DNA of 64,000 nt from Aurantimonas coralicida_A (GCF_036016755.1 NZ_JAYXIH010000012.1:36745-100744), one strand, 5' to 3'. Shown: positions 52,509-62,172, counted from the first letter of the stretch. Notes: generated by a model not told the origin, from the letters alone. Made by a program: numbers and translations.

Positions 52509-53735
52509 TCACAATTTTGCGGCTATCGCTTGGCTAGGCCAACAGGTCTCCGGCAAGCCCGCGCGGGCCTCGAAATCGCCGATCGCGCGTCGGGTCTTGA
52601 AGCCGGCGAGCCCATCGGCGCCGCCGACGTCGTAGCCCTTTGCCTCCAGCTTTGTCTGCATCCGCGCGACGTCTCCGCGCGTCATGCGATCGGTCTTCGC
52701 CCACCGCCCTTGCAGCGATCCCGCGCCTTGCATCCTGTCGGCGACATGGCCGACGAACAAGGCGTAGAGGTCGGAGTTGTTATACGCCTTGATGACGTAG
52801 AAGTTCGGCGTTGCGATAAAGGCGGGGCCGAAGCGCCCGGCCGGCATCATCAAATGCCCCTGCTCCGTCACCTCCTGCGGCGGAAACGGACGGCCGGAGA
52901 CGCGTGTCACGCCGGCGGCGACGAACTCGGCGATCGGACGGCCGCGATCCGGCCCCTCATTGGCGCAGGAAACGCTAGCCGGCACGACGGCCTCGAAGCC
53001 CCAGTCCCGGTCCGGTTGCCAGCCGCTCTGACGCAGATAATTCGCGATCGAGGCCAGCGTGTCGGGCACTGAATTCCAGATGTCCTTCTTGCCGTCGCCG
53101 TCAAAATCCACCGCTAAAGTGAGGAATTTCGACGGCATGAATTGCGGCTGGCCGAGCGCCCCGGCCCAGGACGATTTCATCTGCGACGCGCTGAGATGTC
53201 CGTCCGCGACGATGTCGAGCGCCGCAAGGAGTTCGTCCCGAAACAGCGCCTTGCGCCGCGACAGATAGGCCTTGGTGCCAAGCACTTCGAAGGCGTTTTC
53301 CGGGATCTTCGCGTTGCCGAAGGCCGATTCGCGGCCCCAGATCGCGACGATGATCGGCGCCGGCACGCCGTAGCGCGCCTCGATCCTGTCGAGCACCGGC
53401 TTGTGTCGGGCGAGGAGCTTGCGCCCGGTCGCGGCATTGGCGGCGACGGCCCGCTCCGACAGATAGTCCGCGCCGCTCTTGAACTCGGCCTGGAAGTTTA
53501 TCTCCGCGACGGTCTGCTTAGACCCGGGAAGCTGGAGATCCGGCAGCTTCAAATTCGGCGTTACGCCCTTGAACGCCGCCTCGAACACGGGGCGCGGCAC
53601 CCCCCGCGCCTTGGCCGCCGGCCAGATATCGGCTTCGAGGAAGGCGCGGAAGCCGTCGGTCACCGCGTCGGCGCGGGCCGAAGCGGGGGCGCTGAACAAA
53701 AGGGCAAAGACAAGAAGGAACAGGGCGTGGAGCAT
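52509..53735 (-). CDS. Lytic murein transglycosylase, MltB type
   Basis: 408-aa exported enzyme. Signal peptide MLHALFLLVFALLFSAPASA. The SLT_2 domain has YGVPAPIIVAIWGRESAFGN with the catalytic Glu, SSWAGALGQPQFMPSKF, and AVDFDGDGKKDIWNSVPDTL. The C-terminal ~60 residues form a PG_binding_1 domain (DVARMQTKLEAKGYDVGGAD). Cleaves glycan strands to anhydromuropeptides. Confidence 0.93.
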   Translation of the reverse strand: MLHALFLLVFALLFSAPASARADAVTDGFRAFLEADIWPAAKARGVPRPVFEAAFKGVTPNLKLPDLQLPGSKQTVAEINFQAEFKSGADYLSERAVAANAATGRKLLARHKPVLDRIEARYGVPAPIIVAIWGRESAFGNAKIPENAFEVLGTKAYLSRRKALFRDELLAALDIVADGHLSASQMKSSWAGALGQPQFMPSKFLTLAVDFDGDGKKDIWNSVPDTLASIANYLRQSGWQPDRDWGFEAVVPASVSCANEGPDRGRPIAEFVAAGVTRVSGRPFPPQEVTEQGHLMMPAGRFGPAFIATPNFYVIKAYNNSDLYALFVGHVADRMQGAGSLQGRWAKTDRMTRGDVARMQTKLEAKGYDVGGADGLAGFKTRRAIGDFEARAGLPETCWPSQAIAAKL

Positions 53736-53819
53736 ATCGAAAGCCTAAAAACGCGAATGAATTGTGGGCGTCGTCGACGCGCGCGGTTCCTGATGAAACC
53801 GGCTGCGCCGCAGGTCAGC

Positions 53820-54134
53820 TCAAGCCGGGTTGTACCGCTGCACGGTGATTGTCCCCTCACGCGAACGCATGGTGTGGGCGTCGTGCCATGCCTGCATCCG
53901 CAGCAGCGTATCCATCGACACGCCGAACGCCTTCTCGATCCGCAGGGCCATTTCCGGCGACAGAGCCGCTTTGCCATTGACGAGATCGGACACGGTTGCC
54001 CGCCGCACGTCCAACACCTCCGCCGCCCTGGCGACGTTGAGACCAAGCGGTTCCAGCACCTCCTCGCGGATGAATGCCCCCGGGTGGGACGGCTCCATAG
54101 CAAGCAGATTGCCGTTCGGGCCGAGCATCCGCAT
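53820..54134 (-). CDS. higA: HigA-type antitoxin, orphan
   Basis: 104-aa XRE-type regulator of the HigA family: MEPSHPGAFIREEVLEPLG, then helix-turn-helix NVARAAEVLDVRRATVSDLV and NGKAALSPEMALRIEKAFG. HigA normally follows a higB toxin, but the upstream gene here is an AT-rich membrane protein, and no RelE-like toxin is seen on either side. Start uncertain: ATG at 54134, or ATG at 54098 for the conserved core only. Confidence 0.85.
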   Translation of the reverse strand: MRMLGPNGNLLAMEPSHPGAFIREEVLEPLGLNVARAAEVLDVRRATVSDLVNGKAALSPEMALRIEKAFGVSMDTLLRMQAWHDAHTMRSREGTITVQRYNPA

Positions 54135-54171
54135 CAATCGGTCCAAGCGCAAAAAGGGATCGGCAAGCCTA

Positions 54172-54849
54172 CTATAAGTTTCCTATACTCGTTTCGTAAA
54201 CAGCCGTACCTTCATAGTTATCGCGTAGCGTGAGCTTAAAATGTGTTCGAGAGTCTTTTACTAATTGATGCTCCATGTCCGAAATGAACATTATTTTTCC
54301 CTCGATCGGCGTGCGGCTAACCTCGACCTCTTTAATTTTTTCAAAGAGCGAATCCTCTCGCCTGATTATCACGGTTGGGTTGCCAGTTAGCCGAATATGG
54401 CTCCCAAAATCTCTAGGCTTCAGTGTTTCTGGGGGATTATTCTGAATGAGAACATCCAGCTCCGCCGTAACCACGATTCCATCCCCACCCATATTCCAAA
54501 GCGATACATCTAGAATAATTCCGGTCTGCTGCCGCCCGGAAAAATCAGTCGTAAAGATATTCGTTCCCATAATTAGAAAACGGAATTTAGGGGGAGTACT
54601 ACCCGATTTATCTTTTATATCTTCAGAAATCGCGTGATTTGACGAAATTCTAGCTATATCTTCATCCTTTTTTGAAAGGCGGTCGTTCAATAAATCTATT
54701 CTGGACTGGAGTGTGTTACTTCGCTCAAAATGCAAAAATCTTCCAAGAGCAAAGCCTGCGCCGCCAAAAAGTATAGCAAATGCTACAAAGACCCAGGGTG
54801 CGGCACTCACCGCATCCCAGTTATCTTCGAGGAAACTTATAATATCCAT
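54172..54849 (-). CDS. AT-rich gene for a membrane-anchored protein of unknown function
   Basis: 225-aa protein with one N-terminal transmembrane segment (APWVFVAFAILFGGAGFALG), a coiled coil (NTLQSRIDLLNDRLSKKDED) and a C-terminal beta-rich domain of about 140 residues. Its DNA is far richer in A and T than any other gene here and uses many A/T-ending codons, a sign of foreign origin. No family recognised. It ends 37 bp before the orphan higA start. Confidence 0.7.
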   Translation of the reverse strand: MDIISFLEDNWDAVSAAPWVFVAFAILFGGAGFALGRFLHFERSNTLQSRIDLLNDRLSKKDEDIARISSNHAISEDIKDKSGSTPPKFRFLIMGTNIFTTDFSGRQQTGIILDVSLWNMGGDGIVVTAELDVLIQNNPPETLKPRDFGSHIRLTGNPTVIIRREDSLFEKIKEVEVSRTPIEGKIMFISDMEHQLVKDSRTHFKLTLRDNYEGTAVYETSIGNL

Positions 54850-54943
54850 GCGCGATTTATATCACGCGCTCTGAGTTTGCAAAAGATAATCAGCTAATTA
54901 AAACAGGAGACATTAATCAATATAATTGCGGTCGTATGCGCCC

Positions 54944-55549
54944 CTAAAGCACCGCCCGCGACCGCATCGCCGCCGCCAGCGTGCCTTCGTCCAGATAGTC
55001 GAGCTCGCCGCCGACCGGCACGCCATGGGCGAGCCGCGTGACCTTCACGTCGAGGCCCTCCAGCTGGTCCATCAAATAATGCGCCGTGGTCTGGCCCTCA
55101 ACGGTGGCGTTGACCGCCAGCACCAGTTCCTTGACGCCGCCGCGATGCACCCGCTCGACCAGCTGGCGGATGGTCAGATCGTCCGGGCCGATGCCATCGA
55201 GCGGCGACAACACGCCGCCGAGCACATGATAGGCCGCGTTGAGCGCCTTCGCCCGCTCCAGCGCCCAGAGATCGGACACGTCCTCGACGACGATGACCGT
55301 CGTCTGGTCGCGCGCCGTATCGAGGCAGATCGTGCAGGGATCATGCGTATCGATATTGCCGCAGGCCGAGCAGACCGTGACCTTGTCCAGCGCCTCGGCC
55401 ATCGCCGTCGTCAGCGGCGCCAGCAGCTGTTCGCGGCGCTTGACGAGGTGCAGTGCGGCGCGGCGGGCCGAGCGAGGGCCGAGGCCCGGCAGTTTGGCGA
55501 GCAGCTGGATCAGCCGCTCGATCTCCGGGCCCGCGATAGTTTTCGCCAT
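54944..55549 (-). CDS. recR: Recombination mediator RecR
   Basis: 201-aa RecR, acting with RecO and RecF to load RecA. Helix-hairpin-helix KLPGLGPRSARRAALHL, zinc finger CSACGNIDTHDPCTIC, and Toprim segments VIVVEDVSDLWALE and ATVEGQTTAHYL. Follows dnaX and ybaB on the minus strand in the common order. Confidence 0.96.
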   Translation of the reverse strand: MAKTIAGPEIERLIQLLAKLPGLGPRSARRAALHLVKRREQLLAPLTTAMAEALDKVTVCSACGNIDTHDPCTICLDTARDQTTVIVVEDVSDLWALERAKALNAAYHVLGGVLSPLDGIGPDDLTIRQLVERVHRGGVKELVLAVNATVEGQTTAHYLMDQLEGLDVKVTRLAHGVPVGGELDYLDEGTLAAAMRSRAVL

Positions 55550-55567
55550 GAGGAAGATGCGTCCTTT

Positions 55568-55991
55568 CTAGAACGGCAGCTTCATGCCGGCGGGAAGTTC
55601 GAGCCCGGCGGTCAATTCCTGGGTCTTTTCCTGGATCGCCACGTCGAGCTTGCCCTTGGCGTCGTTGTGGGCGGCNCAGCTTCATGCCGGCGGGAAGTTC
55701 GAGCCCGGCGGTCAATTCCTGGGTCTTTTCCTGGATCGCCACGTCGAGCTTGCCCTTGGCGTCGTTGTGGGCGGCGATGACCAGATCCTCGACGATGTCC
55801 TTCTCGTCGTCCTTCAACAGCGACGGGTCGATGGCCAGCGCCTGCATCTCGCCCTTGCCGCTCAGCGTGACGGACACGACGCCGCCGCCGGACTGGCCGG
55901 TGACGGTGATCCGCGCGATGTCCTCCTGAAGGCCCGCCATCTTTTCCTGCATGGCCTTGGCCTGCTTCATCATGCCCATCAGATCTTTCAT
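55568..55991 (-). CDS. ybaB: YbaB/EbfC nucleoid-associated protein, sequence damaged
   Basis: Small DNA-binding protein (MKDLMGMMKQAKAMQEKMAG...). Read normally it is about 107 aa, ending ELTAGLELPAGMKLPF. Here a 100-nt unit (55577-55676) is repeated at 55677, with an N at the junction, which throws the end of the reading frame out. Collapsing one copy gives 324 nt and restores the full protein, so this is most likely an assembly artefact, not a pseudogene. Sits between dnaX and recR, which it probably shares an operon with. Confidence 0.85.
55577..55775. repeat. 100-nt tandem duplication with N at junction
   Basis: Bases 55577-55675 recur exactly at 55677-55775, with the undefined base at 55676. 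The unit starts CAGCTTCATGCCGGCGGGAA and lies inside ybaB. The N marks a joined-contig or gap-fill error. Confidence 0.9.
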
Positions 55992-56003
55992 GCCGTTCTT
56001 CTC

Positions 56004-57899
56004 CTAATCGTCATCGTCGTCCGAACGCTCGGACGGATCGTCCAATATGTCGTCATCGGAAACCTCGGCGGAAAGGTCCGCGGCGAGATCGACCGCCGCA
56101 GCGTCGCCGCGCAGCCGGACATCCAGCACCTTGGCGCCGGGAAACGCCGCCAGCACCGCCGCCACCTCCGGATCGGCCGCCGCGTCAGATAACAGCGTAT
56201 CGCGCCGCGCGGTCGCCGTTTCCTCGAGCGTCGGCTGCCCCTCGCCGCTGGAGATCGTCACGACCCAGCGCCGCCCGGTCCATTCATGCAGCTTGCGCGA
56301 AAGATCGGTGACGAGGGCGCGCGGCGCCTCCGGCGTGAGCGCCACTTCGATCCGGCCCGGCTCCAGCTTGACCAGCCGCAGATAGCGGCGGATCGACACC
56401 TGCATCAAGGAATCGCGTTTGTCCTCGGCCAGCGCCACGAGGGCTTCCAGCGACCCGATCTCGACCTCGGGCGGAGCCGTCGTCGGTGCAGGGGCGGGCG
56501 CCGCCTGACGCGACGCCTGACCAGATGGCGCGAGCGACAGGCGCGGACGGGGCGGGGCGCCATTGCCGGCAAAGGCCGTCGTTCGATCCGTCTGGCGTTC
56601 GGATGCACCCGGCGACGACAGCGCCACACCCACCGCCGGCGCGGCTTGCGCGTGTGCCTGCGCTCCGTCGCCGCCGCTCTTGCCGCCGGCCGGCGGCGGC
56701 AGGCCCGCGAGGCGGCCCTCGCGGATCAACCGGACCAGGTCGTCCGGGGACGGCAAATCCGCCGCATGGGCGATCCGGATCAGCGCCATTTCCGCCGCCT
56801 GGCGCGGCGATGTGGCGTTGCGCGCCTCGTCCAGCGCCTTCAAGAGCATCTGCCAGACCTGGCCGAGGGTCCGGATCGAGAGCGTCTTGGAAAATTCGAG
56901 CCCCCTTTCCGCCTCCATCGGCGACAGCGCAGCATCCTCGGCGGCTTCCGGCACGTAGCGCAGCGTCGTCACCAGATGGGTGAAATCGGCGAGATCGGCG
57001 AGGATAACCACCGGATCAGCGCCGGCGACATATTGCTCGCGCAGCTCCGACAGCGCCGCGCGGCCATCGCCCTTCATCAACATCTGGAACAGGTCGATGA
57101 TACGGACCCGGTCGGCCAGCCCCAGCATGTCGCGCACGGCATCCTCCGTGACCGCACCGGCGCCATGGGCGATCGCCTGATCGGTCAGCGACAGCGCGTC
57201 GCGCACCGAGCCCTCGGCCGCGCGGGCGATCAGCCGCAGCGCGTCGTCGTCGACCGCCACGGCTTCGGATTCGGCGATGCGCTGGAGATGCGCCATCAGC
57301 GTCGCCGAATCGACGCGTCTCAGATCAAAGCGCTGGCAACGCGACAGGACCGTAATCGGAACCTTGCGGATCTCGGTGGTCGCGAAGACGAATTTCACAT
57401 GTTCCGGCGGCTCCTCCAGCGTCTTCAACAGGCCGTTGAAGGCCTGGTTCGACAGCATGTGGACTTCGTCGATGATGTAGACCTTGTAGCGCGCCGAGAC
57501 CGGGCGGTAGCGCACCTGGGCAATGATCTCGCGCACATCGTCGATGCCGGTGTGGGAGGCGGCGTCCATCTCGACCACGTCGACATGCCGGCCCTCCATG
57601 ATCGCCTGACAGTGAACGCCGAGCCCTTGCATGTGGATCGTCGGTTGGTCGATGGCGTCGGTCTCGTAATTCAGCGCGCGCGCCAGAATGCGGGCGGTCG
57701 TCGTCTTGCCGACGCCGCGCACGCCGGTGAGCATCCACGCCTGGGCGATGCGGCCGGTGTCGAAGGCATTGGTGAGGGTGCGCACCATCGGCTGCTGACC
57801 GATCAGGTCGTCGAAGGAGCGGGGACGGTATTTGCGCGCCAGAACGCGATAGGGCGTCGCCTGTTCCGAGGCCGTTGCGGCCGGGGTATCATCGGCCAT
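56004..57899 (-). CDS. dnaX: DNA polymerase III subunit gamma/tau
   Basis: 631-aa clamp-loader ATPase. Walker A GVRGVGKTTTARI, DEAD-like IDEVHMLSNQAFNGLLKTLE, SRC in TVLSRCQRFDLRRV, then the tau C-terminal region with a Pro/Ala/Gly linker and acidic tail. The zinc-finger cysteines of gamma-proteobacterial DnaX are mostly gone (only C in GVHCQAIMEGRHV), which is normal for alphaproteobacteria. The ATG at 57899 follows AAGGAGG by about five bases. Confidence 0.95.
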   Translation of the reverse strand: MADDTPAATASEQATPYRVLARKYRPRSFDDLIGQQPMVRTLTNAFDTGRIAQAWMLTGVRGVGKTTTARILARALNYETDAIDQPTIHMQGLGVHCQAIMEGRHVDVVEMDAASHTGIDDVREIIAQVRYRPVSARYKVYIIDEVHMLSNQAFNGLLKTLEEPPEHVKFVFATTEIRKVPITVLSRCQRFDLRRVDSATLMAHLQRIAESEAVAVDDDALRLIARAAEGSVRDALSLTDQAIAHGAGAVTEDAVRDMLGLADRVRIIDLFQMLMKGDGRAALSELREQYVAGADPVVILADLADFTHLVTTLRYVPEAAEDAALSPMEAERGLEFSKTLSIRTLGQVWQMLLKALDEARNATSPRQAAEMALIRIAHAADLPSPDDLVRLIREGRLAGLPPPAGGKSGGDGAQAHAQAAPAVGVALSSPGASERQTDRTTAFAGNGAPPRPRLSLAPSGQASRQAAPAPAPTTAPPEVEIGSLEALVALAEDKRDSLMQVSIRRYLRLVKLEPGRIEVALTPEAPRALVTDLSRKLHEWTGRRWVVTISSGEGQPTLEETATARRDTLLSDAAADPEVAAVLAAFPGAKVLDVRLRGDAAAVDLAADLSAEVSDDDILDDPSERSDDDDD

Positions 57900-58155
57900 C
57901 ACGCCTCCTTCCCGCCGGCCGAAAGGCCAGCGACGGCAGAGTGTGGGCGGACGAAAAACGGCATGGCGCGACCCTGGACGGAATGCGGCGGTTGGTGGGC
58001 CGTTTCTCCGACGTATGACGCCCCGACGCAAGCCATTCGATGCCGAAGCGGACGGTTCCAACGATCAGTGGGAATTCCCGGGGTGCGCCGCGAGCGCGCC
58101 CGGCGTATATCGTTCCCGCCCCCTGGTCACCAATGATTCGAGAAAGAGTTTACCC

Positions 58156-58758
58156 ATGGCACTCGCGCAATATCAGAAGATGCGCCGGCTGAGCCTGGCC
58201 GTGCTGTTGCTCGGGGCCTTGATCCTTCTGCTGTTCGTCGGGGCAAGCGAAAACGATGAAATTCACGACGTGGTCGAGGCGATCGGCCTCAGCTTCATCG
58301 TTATTGGCGTCGTCGGGCGGATCTGGTGCACGCTCTATATCGGCGGCCGGAAATCGGCGGAAATCGTCACCACCGGACCTTATTCGGTTTCCCGCAACCC
58401 GCTCTACGTGTTTTCGAGCATTGCGGCCGCGGGAGTCGGCGCGCAGACTGGCAGCGTCACCATCGCGATTCTGTTTCTCATCGGTTGCGCAGCCGCCTTC
58501 CAGGTCGTCATCGCGCGCGAGGAATCATTCCTGAAGGGCGAATTTGGCCCGTCCTACGGCCGGTATCTGGCCACCGTGCCCCGCTTCCTGCCGAAGCCGT
58601 CGCTGTTTCGGGACGAGGAAGAACTGCAGGTCCGCACCAAGCTGATCTACCGGACACTGACCGACGGCCTGGTCTTCTTCGTCGCCATGCCCGTCTTCGA
58701 GCTGGTCGAAATTGGGCAGCAGAGCGGCTGGCTACCGATTCTCCTGCGGCTGCCATAG
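58156..58758 (+). CDS. Isoprenylcysteine methyltransferase-like membrane protein
   Basis: 200-aa polytopic protein of the ICMT/phospholipid methyltransferase type. GPYSVSRNPLYVFSSIAAAG and the later ESFLKGEFGPSYGRYLATVPRF are the SAM-binding signatures. The substrate is unknown and no prenylated protein is implied. The ATG at 58156 has weak AAAGAG upstream. Confidence 0.82.
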   Translation: MALAQYQKMRRLSLAVLLLGALILLLFVGASENDEIHDVVEAIGLSFIVIGVVGRIWCTLYIGGRKSAEIVTTGPYSVSRNPLYVFSSIAAAGVGAQTGSVTIAILFLIGCAAAFQVVIAREESFLKGEFGPSYGRYLATVPRFLPKPSLFRDEEELQVRTKLIYRTLTDGLVFFVAMPVFELVEIGQQSGWLPILLRLP

Positions 58759-58988
58759 GCGCGCGCCTGCGCCCGACCGGGCAACCGACCGCGTCAAAGC
58801 ATCGCGATTTCGAGAAGAAGGTGGGAGGCTGGCACGATGACCCGTGCCGTGGCTCGTTGGGGCTGCTTCCTTCCGGACCTGACCCGGTTGGCGAGTGGCT
58901 CGTCCACCACCAACCTCCCGGCCTCCATATCGGCGATCGGCGCCCTAATTGCAAGACGGGTGCCCAGCGAAGATAAGGATCTCAAAAT

Positions 58989-59402
58989 ATGCGAGCCTTC
59001 GAACTCGACCCTCGTCTTGCCAGCGACACGACGATGATCGGCCGACTCGGGCTCTGCGAATTGCGCCTGATGAATGATCGCCGGTGGCCTTGGCTGCTGC
59101 TGGTGCCGCAGCGCGACGGCGTCACCGAGTTCCACGACCTCACCCCCCTCGACCAGACCATGCTGACCTTCGAGACCGGACTCGTTTCCAAGGCGCTGAA
59201 GAACCTCACGGGCGCCGCCAAGATCAACATCGGCGCGCTCGGCAATATCGTTCCGATGTTCCACCTGCACATCGTGGCGCGGAGTGACGGCGACCCGAAC
59301 TGGCCGGGGCCGGTATGGGGATACGGCACGGCCGAGACCTACGAAGCGGCGGCGGCCGACCGATTCGCGGCCGATATCCGGCAAGCGGTTCTGCCTGCAT
59401 GA
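58989..59402 (+). CDS. HIT domain protein
   Basis: 137-aa histidine-triad-type protein. The triad region is MFHLHIVARSDGDPNWPG; only two closely spaced His are clear (HLH), with R at the third position, so catalysis is not certain. Its stop overlaps the nudC start by four bases (ATGA), so the two nucleotide enzymes are coupled. Confidence 0.85.
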   Translation: MRAFELDPRLASDTTMIGRLGLCELRLMNDRRWPWLLLVPQRDGVTEFHDLTPLDQTMLTFETGLVSKALKNLTGAAKINIGALGNIVPMFHLHIVARSDGDPNWPGPVWGYGTAETYEAAAADRFAADIRQAVLPA

Positions 59403-60346
59403 AGGACGACAGCGAACAAGCGCCCGCGCAGGAACTGAGCGGGCTGACCGGGTTCGCCGGAAACCGCCTGTGGCGCGACGGCGAACGGCGCAATGGCGAC
59501 AGTCTCGCCGCGGCATTGGAACATCCAGACGCCCGCATCTTCCTGACCCACGACGGCCAGTGGCTCTGCCGCACCGACGGTGCCGCGCCGGACCCGAGCT
59601 TTGCCAAACCCGCCGCTATCGAATGTCGCGCGAACCTCGACGATTGCGTCCTGCTCGGCTTCGACCCGGCAGGCCGGCCATCGCTCGCCGCCGCGATCGA
59701 CGGCGCGCCTGCCCCCGCCGACGATCTCGCGCTGATCGGACTTCGCTCGATCGCCATGCAGGCGTTCCTCGATCCCGATACCGAGGGGCAGCTTGGGCAG
59801 GCGGCGCACCTCCTCGGCTGGCACGCCAGGAACCGGTTCTGCGCTCGCTGCGGCAAACCGACTGCGGTGGAGGCGGCCGGCTATCGGCGTCGCTGCACCA
59901 GCTGCGGCGACGTCGTCTTCCCGCGCACGGACCCGGTGACGATCATGCTCGTTCACGACGGCGACGGGCGTTGCGTGCTCGGCCGCCAGCCGCATTTTCC
60001 GGAGAATTTCTGGTCCTGCCTCGCTGGTTTCGTCGAAGCCGGTGAAACCGTCGAAGCCGCCGTCCGACGCGAAACCCTCGAGGAATCAGGTCTGACGGTC
60101 GGCTCCGTGCGCTATCTCGCGTCGCAGCCCTGGCCGTTTCCCGGCAGCCTGATGATCGGCTGCATCGCCCATGCGACCAGCCGCGACATCGATTTCGACG
60201 CCGACGAGTTGGAAGCCTGTCGCTGGTTCGCGCGCGACGAGGTCCAGGCGATGCTGGCGGGTGAGCATTTTGACGCGCTCGCGGTGCCGCAGCGCTTCGC
60301 CATCGCCCATCACCTGATCAAGGCCTTTGCCGACGACGCCCTTTGA
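59399..60346 (+). CDS. nudC: NAD+ diphosphatase / NADH pyrophosphatase
   Basis: 315-aa Nudix hydrolase. Zinc ribbon CARCGKPTAVEAAGYRRRC...CG, Nudix box GFVEAGETVEAAVRRETLEE followed by SGLTVG, and the NudC array SQPWPFPGSLM downstream. Hydrolyses NAD(H) and decaps NAD-RNA in studied members. Converges on pheA. Confidence 0.95.
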   Translation: MKDDSEQAPAQELSGLTGFAGNRLWRDGERRNGDSLAAALEHPDARIFLTHDGQWLCRTDGAAPDPSFAKPAAIECRANLDDCVLLGFDPAGRPSLAAAIDGAPAPADDLALIGLRSIAMQAFLDPDTEGQLGQAAHLLGWHARNRFCARCGKPTAVEAAGYRRRCTSCGDVVFPRTDPVTIMLVHDGDGRCVLGRQPHFPENFWSCLAGFVEAGETVEAAVRRETLEESGLTVGSVRYLASQPWPFPGSLMIGCIAHATSRDIDFDADELEACRWFARDEVQAMLAGEHFDALAVPQRFAIAHHLIKAFADDAL

Positions 60347-60371
60347 CGCCGCGTGCCTAACCTATGGGGAC

Positions 60372-61256
60372 CTATTGGCTCGATGGCGCTCCATTACCGT
60401 AGAGTCGCTCCGGCGCGGCCTCGTAGACGCCCATGATCTTGACGTCGTGGGTGAAGAACGACAGCTCCTCGAACGCCAGGCGAAGCGACTCGTCCTGCGG
60501 ATGGCCTTCGACGTCGGCGTAGAACTGCGTGGCGATGAAATGCCCGCCGATCTGGTAGCTCTCCAGCTTGGTCATGTTGACGCCGTTGGTCGCGAAACCG
60601 CCGAGCGCCTTGTAGAGCGAGGCCGGCAGATTGCGGACCTCGAACACGAAAGTCGTCACCGTGCGCCCGCCCTGGGCGGCCCAGAGATCGGCTTCCTGTG
60701 CGCCAGGTTGCGACAGGATGACGAAGCGGGTGATGTTGTTGGCCGAATCCTCGACGTTGCGTTCGAGGATATCGAGCCCGTAACGGGTGGCTGCCAGCTC
60801 CGGCGCCAGCGCCGCCATCGTCCGGTCGCCGGCTTCCGAGACCTCCCGCGCTGCACCCGCCGTATCGCCGGAAACCACCGGCTTCCAGCCATTGCCGCGG
60901 ATATATTTCCGACACTGGCCGAGCGCATGAATATGGCTCTGGACGCCGCGGATTTCGTCCCGCCCGACGCCGGGCAGGGTCATCAGCTGGAAATGGATCG
61001 GCATGAAATATTCGCCGACGATCTGCAGGCCCGAATCGGGCATCAGATGATGAATGTCCGCGACCCGTCCGGCCAGCGTATTCTCGATCGGGATCATCGC
61101 CAGCGCCGCCTCGCCGGAGCGCACGGCGTCGAACGCGTCGTCGAAGGATGGACAGGGCAGCGGCGTCATCTCCGGATGGACGACATGGCAGGCCATGTCG
61201 GAATTCGCCCCCGGTTCGCCCTGGAACGCGATTCGTTTCGTCGCAGCTTCGCTCAC
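60372..61256 (-). CDS. pheA: Prephenate dehydratase
   Basis: 294-aa monofunctional prephenate dehydratase, making phenylpyruvate for phenylalanine synthesis. RIAFQGEPGANSDMAC at the start, IENTLAGRV, and the catalytic NITRFVILSQ. The C-terminal ACT domain has VNMTKLESYQIGG for feedback by phenylalanine. The GTG at 61256 overlaps the kdsB stop (GTGA) and has GGAG seven bases upstream. Confidence 0.94.
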   Translation of the reverse strand: MSEAATKRIAFQGEPGANSDMACHVVHPEMTPLPCPSFDDAFDAVRSGEAALAMIPIENTLAGRVADIHHLMPDSGLQIVGEYFMPIHFQLMTLPGVGRDEIRGVQSHIHALGQCRKYIRGNGWKPVVSGDTAGAAREVSEAGDRTMAALAPELAATRYGLDILERNVEDSANNITRFVILSQPGAQEADLWAAQGGRTVTTFVFEVRNLPASLYKALGGFATNGVNMTKLESYQIGGHFIATQFYADVEGHPQDESLRLAFEELSFFTHDVKIMGVYEAAPERLYGNGAPSSQ

Positions 61257-61987
61257 GCTCCAACTCCATACATTGTCCGCGCCCGGTTCAAATCGTCCTG
61301 CCCGTCGACACCCAGCGGCACCGCATCGACGATCTCCGCGTCGATACGCATGCCATCCTCGAGCGCCCGCAATTGCTCCAGCCGCTCGCGGATCTCCAGC
61401 GTCGAAGGCGGAAGCCGGACGAAACGCTCTAGGCCGGCTCGCCGGTAAGCGTAGAGACCGACATGGTGATAGAGCGGCCCCTCGCCCCAGGGCGCCGTGG
61501 CGCGGGTGAAATACAGCGCTTTCAACCGGGTCGGCCCGATCGGCGAGCCGACCAGCTTGACCACGTTGGGATTGGTCTTTTCCGCTTCGTCGCGAATCGC
61601 CACGCACAACGTCGCAACGTCGCAGCGCGGGTCCTCGAACGGCGCGAGAACCTGACGAATCGCTTCCGGCTCGATGGTCGGAAGATCGCCCTGCACATTC
61701 ACCACCGTCTCGACGACGCCGTCGGGATCGAGTCGCGTCAGCGCTTCGAAGATGCGGTCGGAGCCCGACGGGTGCTCGGGCGAGGTCATCACCGCCTCGT
61801 GCCCGGCGGCCATAACGGCGGCCCTTATCTCCTCGGCATCGGTCGCCACGACGACCCGGCCGATGCCGGCCGCCTCGGCCCGCTCGGCGACGCGCACCAC
61901 CATCGGCCGACCGGCGATATCGGCGAGCGCCTTTTTCGGCAGCCGGGTGGAGCCGAGGCGCGCGGGGATGAGCACGAGAATCGTCAT
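61253..61987 (-). CDS. kdsB: CMP-KDO synthetase
   Basis: 244-aa 3-deoxy-manno-octulosonate cytidylyltransferase, activating KDO for LPS. IPARLGSTRLPKKALADIAG is the CTP-binding start; VVNVQGDLPTIEP and HVGLYAYRRAGLERF follow. The ATG at 61987 gives the normal start; an upstream in-frame ATG at 62056 is non-conserved. Presence implies a Gram-negative envelope with KDO. Confidence 0.94.
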   Translation of the reverse strand: MTILVLIPARLGSTRLPKKALADIAGRPMVVRVAERAEAAGIGRVVVATDAEEIRAAVMAAGHEAVMTSPEHPSGSDRIFEALTRLDPDGVVETVVNVQGDLPTIEPEAIRQVLAPFEDPRCDVATLCVAIRDEAEKTNPNVVKLVGSPIGPTRLKALYFTRATAPWGEGPLYHHVGLYAYRRAGLERFVRLPPSTLEIRERLEQLRALEDGMRIDAEIVDAVPLGVDGQDDLNRARTMYGVGA

Positions 61988-62172
61988 GGGCTCCGCATGA
62001 ACCGAAAAGATGGGCGTGCGGACGCTGAAATTGCACCCGCACGGCGAAAAAGGCACCGAAACCGCCTCTTACAGCTGTTGCCATCAAACCGCAAAGGACC
62101 TAGGTTCCGCGCGTTTTTCGCCAGTGGATTGTGGCGGCGTCGCGCCGTCTTTGCAGAGGGACCGTCCCACCA

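Noticed and set aside
56286..58136. 616-codon plus-strand frame
   Set aside because: Antisense shadow of dnaX; Arg/His-rich with no recognisable domain.
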